The notes under the pieces were generated by a model. It worked only from the letters and a program-made list of their open reading frames with translations. It did no database searches and had not been told where the DNA came from. From an uncultured Eubacteriales bacterium (GTDB taxonomy: Bacteria; Bacillota; Clostridia; Oscillospirales; Oscillospiraceae), in NCBI GenBank assembly GCA_905198835.1, contig CAJKDY010000005.1, positions 1 through 64,000 of the forward strand: a stretch of 64,000 nucleotides of DNA, given 5' to 3'. Every line of letters starts with the position of its first letter. The first letter of the stretch is position 1. This document shows, piece after piece, positions 1-7,590 of this stretch. A program made the position numbers and the translations under genes.

Positions 1-905
1 GCGGCAACGACTCCATGGACACCTGCAACAAGATCTCCAAGTATATGCAGAAGGTGGGCTATGCCTGCCGTATCATGGGCGTACCCAAGACTATCGACAA
101 CGACCTCTTTGGCACCGACCACTGCCCCGGCTTTGCCAGCGCCGCCAAGTATATCGCTACCTCCTGCGCCGAGGTCTATAAGGACGCCCGGGTCTACGAC
201 ACCGGCATGGTGACCATCATCGAGATCATGGGCCGTCACGCCGGCTGGCTGGCTGGCGCTGCCGCTTTGGCCGGCGTGGTGGGCTGCGCGCCTGACCTTG
301 TCTACCTCCCCGAGGTGGACTTTGAGATGGACAAATTCCTGGCCGATGTGGAGCGCATCTATAAGGCTAACGGCAAGTGCATTGTGGCTGTCTCCGAGGG
401 CATCCACTATGCCGACGGCACCTTCGTCTCCGAGGCCAAGGCCTCCGCTACCGACGGCTTTGGTCACGCCCAGTTGGGCGGCCTGGCCGCTATGCTGGCC
501 AACATCGTGAAGGAAAAGACCGGCTCCAAGGTCCGGGGTATCGAGCTCTCCCTGCTCCAGCGCTGCGGCGCCCATATGGCCTCCCGCACCGACATCGACG
601 AGTCCTTCCTGGCCGGCAAGACCGCCGTGGAGGCCGCCGTGTCCGGCGAAACGGACAAGATGGTGGGCTTCGAGTGCTCCCGCGAGGATGGCAAGTACAC
701 TTGCAAGACCAAGCTCTTCAACCTCTCCGAGGTAGCTAACTTCGAGAAGAAGGTCCCTCTGGAGTGGATCAACGCCGAGCATAACGGCGTGACCCAGGCC
801 TTCATCGACTACGCCTTGCCTCTGATCCAGGGCGCCGCCGAGGCTCCCACGGAGCACTCCCTCCCCCGCTTTGCCCGGCTCAAGAAGGTCCTGACCAATC
901 CCTAA
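1..905 (+). CDS. pfkA: 6-phosphofructokinase, PPi-type, C-terminal part
   Basis: Phosphorylates fructose-6-phosphate in glycolysis. The gene enters the window already open: the first readable residues are GGNDSMDT, followed by PKTIDND and a MGRHAGW motif, all hallmarks of the PfkA family. ATP-dependent enzymes have Gly after the first Asp of GGDG and a Gly in GTIDND. Here those sites are Asp (GGND) and Lys (PKTIDND), which is the pattern of pyrophosphate-dependent enzymes, so PPi is the likely phosphoryl donor (inferred from two residues). About 300 residues are visible and the N-terminus lies outside the window. A hairpin terminator follows 18 bases after the TAA stop. Family assignment is firm; donor specificity less so. 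Confidence 0.93.
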   Translation, partial: GNDSMDTCNKISKYMQKVGYACRIMGVPKTIDNDLFGTDHCPGFASAAKYIATSCAEVYKDARVYDTGMVTIIEIMGRHAGWLAGAAALAGVVGCAPDLVYLPEVDFEMDKFLADVERIYKANGKCIVAVSEGIHYADGTFVSEAKASATDGFGHAQLGGLAAMLANIVKEKTGSKVRGIELSLLQRCGAHMASRTDIDESFLAGKTAVEAAVSGETDKMVGFECSREDGKYTCKTKLFNLSEVANFEKKVPLEWINAEHNGVTQAFIDYALPLIQGAAEAPTEHSLPRFARLKKVLTNP

Positions 906-923
906 CATTGATGATACTAGAAA

Positions 924-961
924 GGCGGCAACACGATTACGTGTTGCCGCCCTCTTTTTAT
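924..961 (+). terminator. Rho-independent terminator after pfk
   Basis: An 11-bp perfect stem (GGCGGCAACAC, 924-934, with its complement at 941-951) and a 6-base loop are followed by CTCTTTTTA. It ends the phosphofructokinase transcript. The opposite strand reads TTTCT after the stem, so it may weakly stop the converging ABC-permease transcript as well. Confidence 0.85.
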
Positions 962-974
962 ACTTGCAAACGCC

Positions 975-1586
975 TCAAAGCTCCTTGCGGGCCATGATGG
1001 CTCTGGAAATGCGGTGAGATACTGCCAGGGCCAACAGACAAGCAAGGGGAAAGATAACGGAAAAAAGACCGCTCAGGCCAGACAGCAAAGCACTGTCGGA
1101 GGAAGACTGAAACGCGGTAGTCACAATGGCTGCCAGGCCGGTAAAAACCCCCACGGCCACGATCATAATGACGCGGGACTTGGTGCCGCCAAAGCGGTAG
1201 GAGATCGGGAGGACCACCGCGGCGTAGAGAAAAAAGGCGCTGCCGTAAAGAATGGCAATATCCAACTGGTTGGAGCGATTTAAAATGCCCAGGAGCAGTT
1301 GGAAGAGAAATACCACCAGTCCCAGAAGGATAGACAACACATACCGGGCGTCCACCGCACGCAGCCGGCCACCAGCCGCGGCGGCATAAGCCTCCCAGTG
1401 GTTGACCTCATCGTAGCTGAAGAGGCTGGTAACGCCGGTGGCAGAGAAGATGACCAGGTAGATCGAGGCAAAATTGGCAGAAAAGTCACTGAGGGTGGAT
1501 AAGAGCAAAAATGCCAGCAAAAAGCACAGATAGAATTTCAGATTGACCATCTGCAAAAAAAGGTCCCGCTTCAAAAAGCCCATCAT
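975..1586 (-). CDS. ABC-2 type transporter permease subunit
   Basis: A 203-aa hydrophobic protein with about six predicted membrane segments (roughly residues 15-35, 40-55, 83-103, 112-132, 140-160 and 172-192) and a charged C-terminus. Its start lies one base after the stop of the ABC ATPase gene, so the two are translationally linked. It should form the membrane channel of a small ABC-2 exporter whose motor is the upstream ATPase. The substrate cannot be read from sequence. Similar GntR-ATPase-permease sets in Firmicutes (Ytr-type) respond to cell-wall-active compounds; that role is inferred from gene order only. Confidence 0.8.
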   Translation of the reverse strand: MMGFLKRDLFLQMVNLKFYLCFLLAFLLLSTLSDFSANFASIYLVIFSATGVTSLFSYDEVNHWEAYAAAAGGRLRAVDARYVLSILLGLVVFLFQLLLGILNRSNQLDIAILYGSAFFLYAAVVLPISYRFGGTKSRVIMIVAVGVFTGLAAIVTTAFQSSSDSALLSGLSGLFSVIFPLACLLALAVSHRISRAIMARKEL

Positions 1587-1587
1587 G

Positions 1588-2433
1588 TTACCGCTCCCCC
1601 TTTGTGGTGTAGATCATAATGTCTTCCAAGCTGGCTGTCTCCACCGCCATATTGGGCAGAAGGCGCTTCAAAGCCGCCCGGTCGGACACCAGGGCCTGGC
1701 AGCCGTACTCCCCTTCTCGTTTGCCCACCAGCAGTTCAGGCGGAATAGCGGCCAGCTCGACCCTGGAGCAGGAGACCTTGCCGTAGCGCTCCAGCAGCTC
1801 GTCTTTGGCGCCGCTCACGGTCAGGCGCCCCTTATGGAGATAGGTCACATAGTCGCAGATCTTCTCCAGATCGCTGGTGATGTGGCTGGAGATCAGGATA
1901 GCATGGTCCTCGTCGCAGACGAAGGCCAAAAACTCGTCCAATATCTCGTCCCGAACCACCGGGTCCAGCCCTGAGGTGGCCTCGTCCAGCACCAGCAGCC
2001 GGGGCCGGTGGGCCAGAGCGGCGGCAATGGTCAGCTTCATCTTCATGCCCCGGGACAGCTCCTTGATCTTCTTGTCCCTGGGCAGGTCGAATTTTTCCAG
2101 ATAGCCCTCAAAGCGCTCCTGCTCCCAGGTGGGAAAGACCCCGGAGAGGAAGCCTCCTACCTGTTTTACCTTTAAAACGTCGGAAAAGGGGCACTCGTCC
2201 GGGACATAGCCCACCTCGCCCAGAGCTTGGGCCGCGGGCTGGTCCAGCAGCTCCGCCTCCCCTGCCGTGGGCTTGATGATGCCCAGCAGGCACTTGATGA
2301 GGGTGGACTTCCCCGCTCCGTTCTCCCCGATCAGACCCATGATGGTCCCGCCGGGCAGGGCCAGGTCGATGTTGTCCAGCGTGAAGCCGCCGTAGTCCTT
2401 GGTCAGCCCCTTGGTCTGAATGGCAAATTCCAT
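1588..2433 (-). CDS. ABC transporter ATP-binding protein
   Basis: A 281-aa ATPase of the drug/antibiotic-exporter class. Walker A is GENGAGKST near residue 40, the signature is LSRGMKMKL, and Walker B is LLVLDEATSGLDP. The C-terminal 70 residues form the accessory region usual in BcrA/YtrB-type ATPases. The start has a GGAGGAG ribosome site that overlaps the end of the upstream gntR gene. It powers the downstream permease and is controlled by the adjacent repressor. Related ATPases act in lantibiotic or bacitracin defence, but the substrate here is unknown. Confidence 0.92.
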   Translation of the reverse strand: MEFAIQTKGLTKDYGGFTLDNIDLALPGGTIMGLIGENGAGKSTLIKCLLGIIKPTAGEAELLDQPAAQALGEVGYVPDECPFSDVLKVKQVGGFLSGVFPTWEQERFEGYLEKFDLPRDKKIKELSRGMKMKLTIAAALAHRPRLLVLDEATSGLDPVVRDEILDEFLAFVCDEDHAILISSHITSDLEKICDYVTYLHKGRLTVSGAKDELLERYGKVSCSRVELAAIPPELLVGKREGEYGCQALVSDRAALKRLLPNMAVETASLEDIMIYTTKGER

Positions 2434-2440
2434 GTCTGTT

Positions 2441-2815
2441 TCACTCCTCCTGATAGAGTAACTGCAGCGCTTCCAGCACCTCTGCCCGGCTCATGCCCAC
2501 CCCTCGGGCGGCCTCCACAGCCTGGCCCAGGTGCTCCTCCACCCTTCTGCGGCCCTCTTCCCGGGCCAGTTCCAGGTTCCGGGGCGCCACATAGTAGCCC
2601 TTGCCGGGCACCGCCGTGAGAAAGCCCTCCTTGCACAGCTCGTCGTAGGCCCGCTTGGTGGTGATGACGCTGATGCGCAGGTCTTGGGCCAGGGCGCGGA
2701 TGGAGGGCAGGGCCTCCCCCTCGGCCAGTTGGCCGCCGAGGATCTGCCCCTTCACCTGGCGGGTGATCTGGTCGTAGATGGGCACGTCTCCGGTGTTGCG
2801 AAGGATGATGTTCAC
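2441..2815 (-). CDS. GntR family (YtrA subfamily) transcriptional repressor
   Basis: A 124-aa regulator with the winged-helix domain of the GntR family (residues about 5-75; motifs PIYDQI, ALPSIRALAQDL and ITTKRAYDEL) and only a short alpha-helical tail, as in the YtrA subfamily. The GTG at 2815 is chosen as start because GGAGG lies 7 bases upstream; longer readings run through the promoter. It heads the ABC transporter operon and probably represses it through the ATACTGT-N15-ACAGTAT dyad that covers its own -10 box. The effector is unknown; in related systems transport-linked stress relieves repression. Confidence 0.88.
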   Translation of the reverse strand: MNIILRNTGDVPIYDQITRQVKGQILGGQLAEGEALPSIRALAQDLRISVITTKRAYDELCKEGFLTAVPGKGYYVAPRNLELAREEGRRRVEEHLGQAVEAARGVGMSRAEVLEALQLLYQEE

Positions 2816-2831
2816 GCCGTCGCCTCCGTTC

Positions 2832-2860
2832 ATACTGTATATGTACGATATGAACAGTAT
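2832..2860 (-). promoter_or_regulatory. Operator dyad for the GntR/YtrA regulator
   Basis: A perfect 7-bp inverted repeat ATACTGT (2832-2838) and ACAGTAT (2854-2860) with a 15-base spacer. The 2854-2860 arm overlaps the -10 box, so a bound repressor would block polymerase. Widely spaced half-sites suit a YtrA-type dimer. Assignment to the adjacent gntR product is an inference. Confidence 0.65.
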
Positions 2861-2884
2861 ACACAGCTGCCATACCTTTGTCAA
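2856..2884 (-). promoter_or_regulatory. Sigma-A promoter of the gntR-ABC operon
   Basis: On the minus strand TTGACA (2879-2884) is followed by a 17-base spacer and TATACT (2856-2861), a near-consensus vegetative promoter. It directs transcription into the GTG start at 2815. Confidence 0.8.
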
Positions 2885-2892
2885 GAGGGTTT

Positions 2893-2932
2893 TTCAAAAA
2901 AATGACGCGGCCCTTTTCAAGGCCGCGTCATT
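2893..2932 (-). terminator. Rho-independent terminator after tyrS
   Basis: A perfect 12-bp stem (AATGACGCGGCC at 2901-2912 with its complement at 2921-2932) and an 8-base loop are followed on the minus strand by a run of T. It closes the T-box/EamA/GNAT/tyrS operon. Confidence 0.9.
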
Positions 2933-2953
2933 TAACCTATGGTGTACGATCTA

Positions 2954-4186
2954 TCAGGCCATCTGCGCCCGGTGGAAGACCTTTTTGCCCTTCTTGATGG
3001 TCAGGCCGTCGCCCTCCAGTTGGGCCTTTTCGATCATCATGGTAGTGTCGGCCACTTTCTGGCCGTTGACCTCTACCCCGCCCTGCTCGATGAGCCGCCG
3101 GGCCTCCTTCTTGGAGGGCACCAGGCCGCAGCACAGCATCAGGTCCAGAAGACCGATCACGCCGTCTGTCAGCTGGTCCTCAGTCAGCTGGGTAGCGGGC
3201 ATATTGGCGCTGTCGCCTCCGGCGGAGAACAGAGCCCGGGCGGCCTCCTGGGCCTTTTGGGCCTCGGCCTCGCCATGGACCATCTTGGTGAGCTCAAAGG
3301 CCAGGATCTCCTTGGCCTCATTGAGCTTGTTATCCTTCCAGTCGCTCATGGCGTCGATCTGGTCCAGGGGCAGGAAGGTGAGCATGCGGATGCACTTCAT
3401 CACGTCGGCGTCGCCTACGTTGCGCCAGTACTGGTAGAAATCATAGGGGCTTGTCTTATTGGGATCCAGCCACACGGCGTTGCCCGCGGTCTTGCCCATC
3501 TTGTGGCCCTGAGAGTCGGTGAGCAGGGTGATGGTCATGGCGTAGGCGTCCTTGCCCAGCTTGCGGCGGATCAGCTCAGTGCCGCCCAGCATGTTGGACC
3601 ACTGGTCGTCTCCGCCGAACTGCATGTTGCAGCCGATGGTCTGGAACATATGGTAAAAGTCGTAGGACTGCATGATCATATAGTTGAACTCCAGGAAGGA
3701 AAGGCCCTTCTCCATGCGCTGCTCGTAGCACTTGGCACGGAGCATATTGTTGACGCTGAAGCACGCGCCCACCTCCCGCAAAAGCTCCACGTAGTTCAGC
3801 TTCAGCAGCCAGTCGGCGTTGTTGACCATCATGGCCTGGTTGGGGCCGTCGCCAAACTCGATGAAGCGCTCCATCTGACGCTTGAAGCAGGCGGCGTTGT
3901 GGTCGATGTCCTCCTTGGTGAGCATCTTGCGCATATCGGTGCGGCCCGAAGGGTCGCCGATCATGGTGGTGCCGCCGCCGATGAGGGCGATGGGCTTGTT
4001 GCCCGCCTGCTGGAGCCGCTTCATCAGCGTCAGGGCCATGAAGTGCCCTGCAGTCAAGCTGTCGGCGGTGCAGTCAAAGCCGATATAGAACTTGGCCTTG
4101 CCGTTGTTGATGACCTCCCGGATCTCCTCTTCGTCGGTGACCTGGGCGATCAGCCCGCGGGCCTTCAATTCTTCATAGATCTTCAT
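2954..4186 (-). CDS. tyrS: Tyrosine--tRNA ligase (TyrRS)
   Basis: A 410-aa class I synthetase that charges tRNA-Tyr. The N-terminal Rossmann domain carries the HIGH-equivalent TAGH (residues 45-48) in the context DCTADSLTAGHF. The second signature is HKMGKTAGNAVW (KMSKS region, near residue 230), and an S4-like RNA-binding domain occupies roughly residues 345-405. The ATG has AAGGAG 8 bases upstream. It lies 45 bases after the GNAT gene with no terminator between, so it is probably the last gene of a transcript starting at the T-box leader near 5850. That leader appears to read a Tyr codon. Confidence 0.96.
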   Translation of the reverse strand: MKIYEELKARGLIAQVTDEEEIREVINNGKAKFYIGFDCTADSLTAGHFMALTLMKRLQQAGNKPIALIGGGTTMIGDPSGRTDMRKMLTKEDIDHNAACFKRQMERFIEFGDGPNQAMMVNNADWLLKLNYVELLREVGACFSVNNMLRAKCYEQRMEKGLSFLEFNYMIMQSYDFYHMFQTIGCNMQFGGDDQWSNMLGGTELIRRKLGKDAYAMTITLLTDSQGHKMGKTAGNAVWLDPNKTSPYDFYQYWRNVGDADVMKCIRMLTFLPLDQIDAMSDWKDNKLNEAKEILAFELTKMVHGEAEAQKAQEAARALFSAGGDSANMPATQLTEDQLTDGVIGLLDLMLCCGLVPSKKEARRLIEQGGVEVNGQKVADTTMMIEKAQLEGDGLTIKKGKKVFHRAQMA

Positions 4187-4231
4187 TTTTTCTTGCTCCT
4201 TTATCTTAAAGAGTTTTCTTCTTGTACTTTT

Positions 4232-4693
4232 CTACTTGGTATAATATACCAAAGTGAGCTTATCATTGATGGCTTCTGTCCTGCCTGTCCGATGATACCC
4301 CATCTTTTCATATAAATGGCAGTTTTTTGGTTCCTGTAAGATCGTCTCCAATTCCCAGTCATCGTTCCCGTGGAGTTCCTCGCAAAGCTGGATCGCCCTC
4401 TGTGCAATGCCCCGGCCCCAGTATTCAGGCAATACGAATATAGGAGAGATCCTCTTTCGCTTGTCAGCTCTATCTACGATGCGCACAGCGCCTACCTTTT
4501 GTCCTTCCGCACAGATGAAATAGTAATATGTGTAGTCTTGCTCCAGGCGTTTTCGCACGCCCTCTATCGCTTCATTCCCCGGGTTGGTATCAAAATCCTG
4601 ATATTTCTCCAACAGTTCTTTGAACGCTTTGAGCTGCATGGCGTGTATCTCGCCCGCGTCATCTACCGTTGCCCGCAATAATTCGACCTTCAT
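4232..4693 (-). CDS. GNAT family N-acetyltransferase
   Basis: A 153-aa single-domain acetyltransferase using acetyl-CoA. Motif A of the fold is visible as FVLPEYWGRGIAQRAIQ (about residues 87-103), followed by the C-terminal LYEKMGYHRTGRTE strand. The start overlaps the EamA stop by four bases (ATGA), so translation is coupled. The gene is noticeably AT-richer than its neighbours: lines 4261-4320 and 4501-4560 are about 43 and 48 percent GC, against well over 60 percent in tyrS. This suggests recent acquisition. The substrate is unknown; its place in a Tyr-responsive operon hints at an amino-acid or tRNA-related target. Confidence 0.88.
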   Translation of the reverse strand: MKVELLRATVDDAGEIHAMQLKAFKELLEKYQDFDTNPGNEAIEGVRKRLEQDYTYYYFICAEGQKVGAVRIVDRADKRKRISPIFVLPEYWGRGIAQRAIQLCEELHGNDDWELETILQEPKNCHLYEKMGYHRTGRTEAINDKLTLVYYTK

Positions 4694-5547
4694 AAGACTT
4701 CATCCTTCACCAACCTGGCCAGTAAGATATTATAAAGCACAATGCTGCCAACTACGATCACCGCCCCCGCCAGAGCCAGCGGGCCAACGGTCTCATGATA
4801 GAACACCGCTACCAAAATGGGGTTGAGTACCGGCTCGATGCCGGACACCAGGCTGGCAGTTACCGCCGGGGTGGTTTTCAAGCCCTCAGTGAGCAGGATA
4901 TAGGCCAGGGCCACCTGGAATACGCCCAGGACCACCAGGGCGGTCAGGCCGCTGGGGCTAAGGGACGGCTGGGTCAGCACAAAGGGCAGGCCGATGACCG
5001 CGCTGAGTACATCGCCCCAGAACACCGAGGCCAGCGGATCCCCATCGGGCAAGTCGCCCAGCAGGAAAACCCCTGCGTAGGATACGCCAGACAGCAGCGC
5101 CAGGACATTGCCCAGCATCCCGCCTGCCGACAGGCTGTCCACAAAGAAGAGGACGACCCCGCCCAGTACTAAGCCGCAGACGGTCAGGTCCAGCCACCTG
5201 GGCTTTTTACCCAGCAAAAGCACGGAGAAGAGAATGACAAAGATGGGGGCTGTGAACTGCAAAACGATGGTGTTGGCCGCGGTGGTCAGCTTGTTGGCCA
5301 CCGCGTAGAGCACGTTGGTGCCGCAGACGCACAGCGCGCCCAGGATCACCCATCGGTTCAGCTTCGGCTTGTGCTTCGTGACCGCCATATAAAGACCGAT
5401 GACTACCAAAGCGATGGCGGTGCGGGCGCCGTTGATGGCGATGCCGTTCCAGTCGATGAGCTTGATGCATAGCCCGCCGATGCTATAGAGCGCGGCGGAC
5501 AGGAACACATAAAGCGTTCCCTTTTGCTGGGCGGACAAAATGATCAC
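4690..5547 (-). CDS. EamA/DMT family transporter
   Basis: A 285-aa drug/metabolite-family transporter with ten predicted membrane helices in two five-helix EamA repeats (about residues 8-135 and 145-280). The frame stays open far upstream, but that stretch is the T-box leader; the GTG at 5547, just after the leader terminator, gives the family's usual length. The ribosome site (AGAGG) is only 3 bases from this GTG, so a TTG at 5538 is possible. Being first in a T-box operon that appears to read a Tyr codon, it may move tyrosine or another aromatic amino acid. Direction and substrate are inferred. Confidence 0.86.
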   Translation of the reverse strand: MIILSAQQKGTLYVFLSAALYSIGGLCIKLIDWNGIAINGARTAIALVVIGLYMAVTKHKPKLNRWVILGALCVCGTNVLYAVANKLTTAANTIVLQFTAPIFVILFSVLLLGKKPRWLDLTVCGLVLGGVVLFFVDSLSAGGMLGNVLALLSGVSYAGVFLLGDLPDGDPLASVFWGDVLSAVIGLPFVLTQPSLSPSGLTALVVLGVFQVALAYILLTEGLKTTPAVTASLVSGIEPVLNPILVAVFYHETVGPLALAGAVIVVGSIVLYNILLARLVKDEVL

Positions 5548-5561
5548 TTCCCTCTTCTTCA

Positions 5562-5849
5562 AAGAAAAATCCTCTGTCCGAATACTCGGACAGAGGACGT
5601 TTAAAACGCGGTACCACCTCTGGTTTGCCCTATCCTCACGGAAAGAGGGCCTCAGGCCGTGCGTTTTAGAAAAGACACGGCGGCGCGGTAACGGGCGCAC
5701 CCGGACTTGTCCTACTGGCCACAGGGCGTTCGGCAAGCGGCTCAGAGGGGTATTCCCCGGCCCCCGCTCTCCCCTTTTCACCACATCAGGGTCTCTCTTG
5801 GCAGCGGCTGGTCCGGCTACTCTTCCTCGTCAAAGCCTTGACTTCATTA
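5562..5849 (-). ncRNA. T-box riboswitch leader, probable Tyr specifier
   Basis: The minus-strand leader has the T-box sequence GGTGGTACCGCG (5607-5618), an antiterminator option (CAGAGG with CCTCTG) and a 10-bp terminator stem (5571-5580 with 5587-5596) followed by ATTTTTCTT. Upstream lie Stem I features: GACGAGGAAGAGTA near the 5' end, an AGAGA bulge, GTGGTGAAAAGG, and a specifier loop reading GGGGAATACCCCTCTGAGC. In the usual register the codon after GAA is UAC (5750-5752), Tyr. Uncharged tRNA should bind and permit read-through into EamA, GNAT and tyrS. This fills the whole 5548-5873 gap. Confidence 0.88.
5571..5596 (-). terminator. T-box regulated terminator hairpin
   Basis: CCTCTGTCCG and CGGACAGAGG form a perfect 10-bp stem with a 6-base loop, followed on the minus strand by ATTTTTCTT. 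The 5' strand of the stem can pair instead with CAGAGG just before the T-box, giving the antiterminator. Confidence 0.88.
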
Positions 5850-5855
5850 CTGGGG

Positions 5856-5884
5856 ATTATAGTACAGGGCCTCTTATTTGTCAA
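5856..5884 (-). promoter_or_regulatory. Sigma-A promoter of the T-box operon
   Basis: Exact consensus on the minus strand: TTGACA (5879-5884), 17-base spacer, TATAAT (5856-5861). The -35 box and part of the spacer lie over the last codons and stop of recN, so the tyrosine operon starts where the long nusB-recN operon ends. Confidence 0.9.
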
Positions 5885-7574
5885 GCCTCATTTTCAGTGC
5901 CCGGGCGCTCTCCAGCAGCTCTCCGGCGCTGGTCAGGGCGGCGGGGGTGATCTGCTCGCCGCTGGTGAGGCGGGCTACCTCAGACTTGCGCTGGTCCAAG
6001 TCCAGGAGGGCCACGTCGGTAAAGGTCCGCCCGTTACGCTCCCCTTTTTCCACAGAGAAGTGGTCGTCGGCCATGGCGGCCAGCTGGGGCAGATGGGTGA
6101 CGCATAAAACCTGCTTGTGACGGGAGACCTGGGCTAGCTTTTGGGCCACCTTTTGAGCGGCGCGGCCAGAGACGCCGGTGTCCACCTCGTCAAAGATCAG
6201 GGTGGAAACGTCGTCATTCTCCGCCAGCACATTCTTCAATGCCAGCATAATGCGGGCCAATTCGCCGCCGGAGGCGATCTTGTGGATGGGTTTTAAATCC
6301 TCGCCGGTATTGGCAGACATCAGGAAGCAGACCTCGTCCATGCCGGTGGCGTCCATGGCCAGCTCCCCTGTTTTCGGGGTCATCTGGACACAGAAACGGA
6401 CCTTGGGCATATCTAGTTCGGCCAACTCCGTCTGGATGCGCGCTTCCAATTTCCGGGCTTCGACCTGCCGTTTTGTGGAAAGGCTTTTGCCTTTATACCT
6501 AGCTTCTTCCAAGGCTTTGTCCAGCTTTTGCTGGAGCTTCTCCAGTGCCTCGGCGGAGAACTGGATCTGGTCCAGCTCCGTCCGGCAGCGGTCCAGGTAG
6601 GCCAGCATATCGGCGGTGGTGGCGCCGTACTTTTTGCTCAGACGGTAAAGCTGCTCCAGCCGGGACTCTACCTGATCCAGCTCGCCGGGCTCCATGTCCA
6701 AACTGTCCTGCAGGTCCCGAACGCGCTCGGCCAGGTCCTGGGCGGCGTAGCGGGCCTCATCGGCGGCGGCGGCCAGGTCGGCAAAGTCCTGGCTGGCCCG
6801 GCTCCCGGCGTGGAGGGCGGACGCGGCTTGCTCCAGAAGGTCGGCGGCGCCGGCGTTATCCTCGTCGCCGGAGAGGGCGGCGTGGGCCTGGGCGGCGGCG
6901 GTCATGAGCTTTTCCGCGTTGCGAAGCAGGTCCCGGCGACGGTCCAGCTCCTCCTGCTCCCCCTCCTTTAGCTCCGCCCGCTCCAGCTCGTCGATCTGGA
7001 ACTGCAGCGAGTCCAGCCGCCGGGCCTTTTCCGACTCGTCCATTTGGAGCGCGGCCATCTCCCGTTTCAGGGTCATCACAGTCTCATAGGCCTGCTGAAA
7101 TTCCGCTAGGGGGCCTTCTACCAGGCCGCCGAAGCGGTCCAGATAAGAGAGGTGGCAGGCCGGGTCCAGCAGCTGCTGACCGTCGTGCTGGCCATGGATA
7201 TTCACCAACTGGTCGCCCAGGGCCTTGAGCTGGGCCACCGTCAGCATCTGGCCGTTGGCCCGGCAGAGATTACGGCCGTCGGCCTGGATCTCCCGGCGGA
7301 GCAGCAGCTCGCCGTTTTCATCGGTCGTGACGCCGTTTTCCTCGAACCACGCAAGGGCGGGAAGGTCCCGAAACAGGGCCTCTACGCAGGCGGACTTCGC
7401 CCCGGTGCGGATCAGGTCCCGGCTGGTGCGCTGGCCGAGAATCGCGCCGATGGCGTCCACCACGATGGATTTGCCCGCGCCGGTCTCGCCAGTAAGGACA
7501 TTGAAGCGAGACCCAAAGGCCAGGTCAGAGGACTCGATGACCGCGATATTTTCTATATGGAGCTGAGCCAGCAT
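5874..7574 (-). CDS. recN: DNA repair protein RecN
   Basis: A 566-aa SMC-like ATPase of recombinational double-strand-break repair. Walker A GETGAGKS lies at residues 29-36, a long coiled-coil region spans about 150-350, and the ABC signature SGGELARIMLALK is followed by Walker B LIFDEVDTGVSG. The ATG at 7574 is chosen because AGGAGG lies 9 bases upstream and MLAQLHIENIAVI is the usual family N-terminus; the reading frame extends 20 codons further without a ribosome site. Last gene of the nusB-to-recN operon, directly after argR, the standard clostridial order. Confidence 0.96.
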   Translation of the reverse strand: MLAQLHIENIAVIESSDLAFGSRFNVLTGETGAGKSIVVDAIGAILGQRTSRDLIRTGAKSACVEALFRDLPALAWFEENGVTTDENGELLLRREIQADGRNLCRANGQMLTVAQLKALGDQLVNIHGQHDGQQLLDPACHLSYLDRFGGLVEGPLAEFQQAYETVMTLKREMAALQMDESEKARRLDSLQFQIDELERAELKEGEQEELDRRRDLLRNAEKLMTAAAQAHAALSGDEDNAGAADLLEQAASALHAGSRASQDFADLAAAADEARYAAQDLAERVRDLQDSLDMEPGELDQVESRLEQLYRLSKKYGATTADMLAYLDRCRTELDQIQFSAEALEKLQQKLDKALEEARYKGKSLSTKRQVEARKLEARIQTELAELDMPKVRFCVQMTPKTGELAMDATGMDEVCFLMSANTGEDLKPIHKIASGGELARIMLALKNVLAENDDVSTLIFDEVDTGVSGRAAQKVAQKLAQVSRHKQVLCVTHLPQLAAMADDHFSVEKGERNGRTFTDVALLDLDQRKSEVARLTSGEQITPAALTSAGELLESARALKMRLDK

Positions 7575-7590
7575 AGCCCCCAGCCTCCTT

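Noticed and set aside
2939..4315. Open frame of 458 codons on the plus strand opposite tyrS
   Set aside because: Antisense shadow of tyrS with low-complexity Leu/Ala/Gly/His composition.
5548..5784. N-terminal extension of the EamA transporter by 79 residues
   Set aside because: The extension translates the T-box leader and its terminator; composition is Arg/Pro-rich and not transporter-like.
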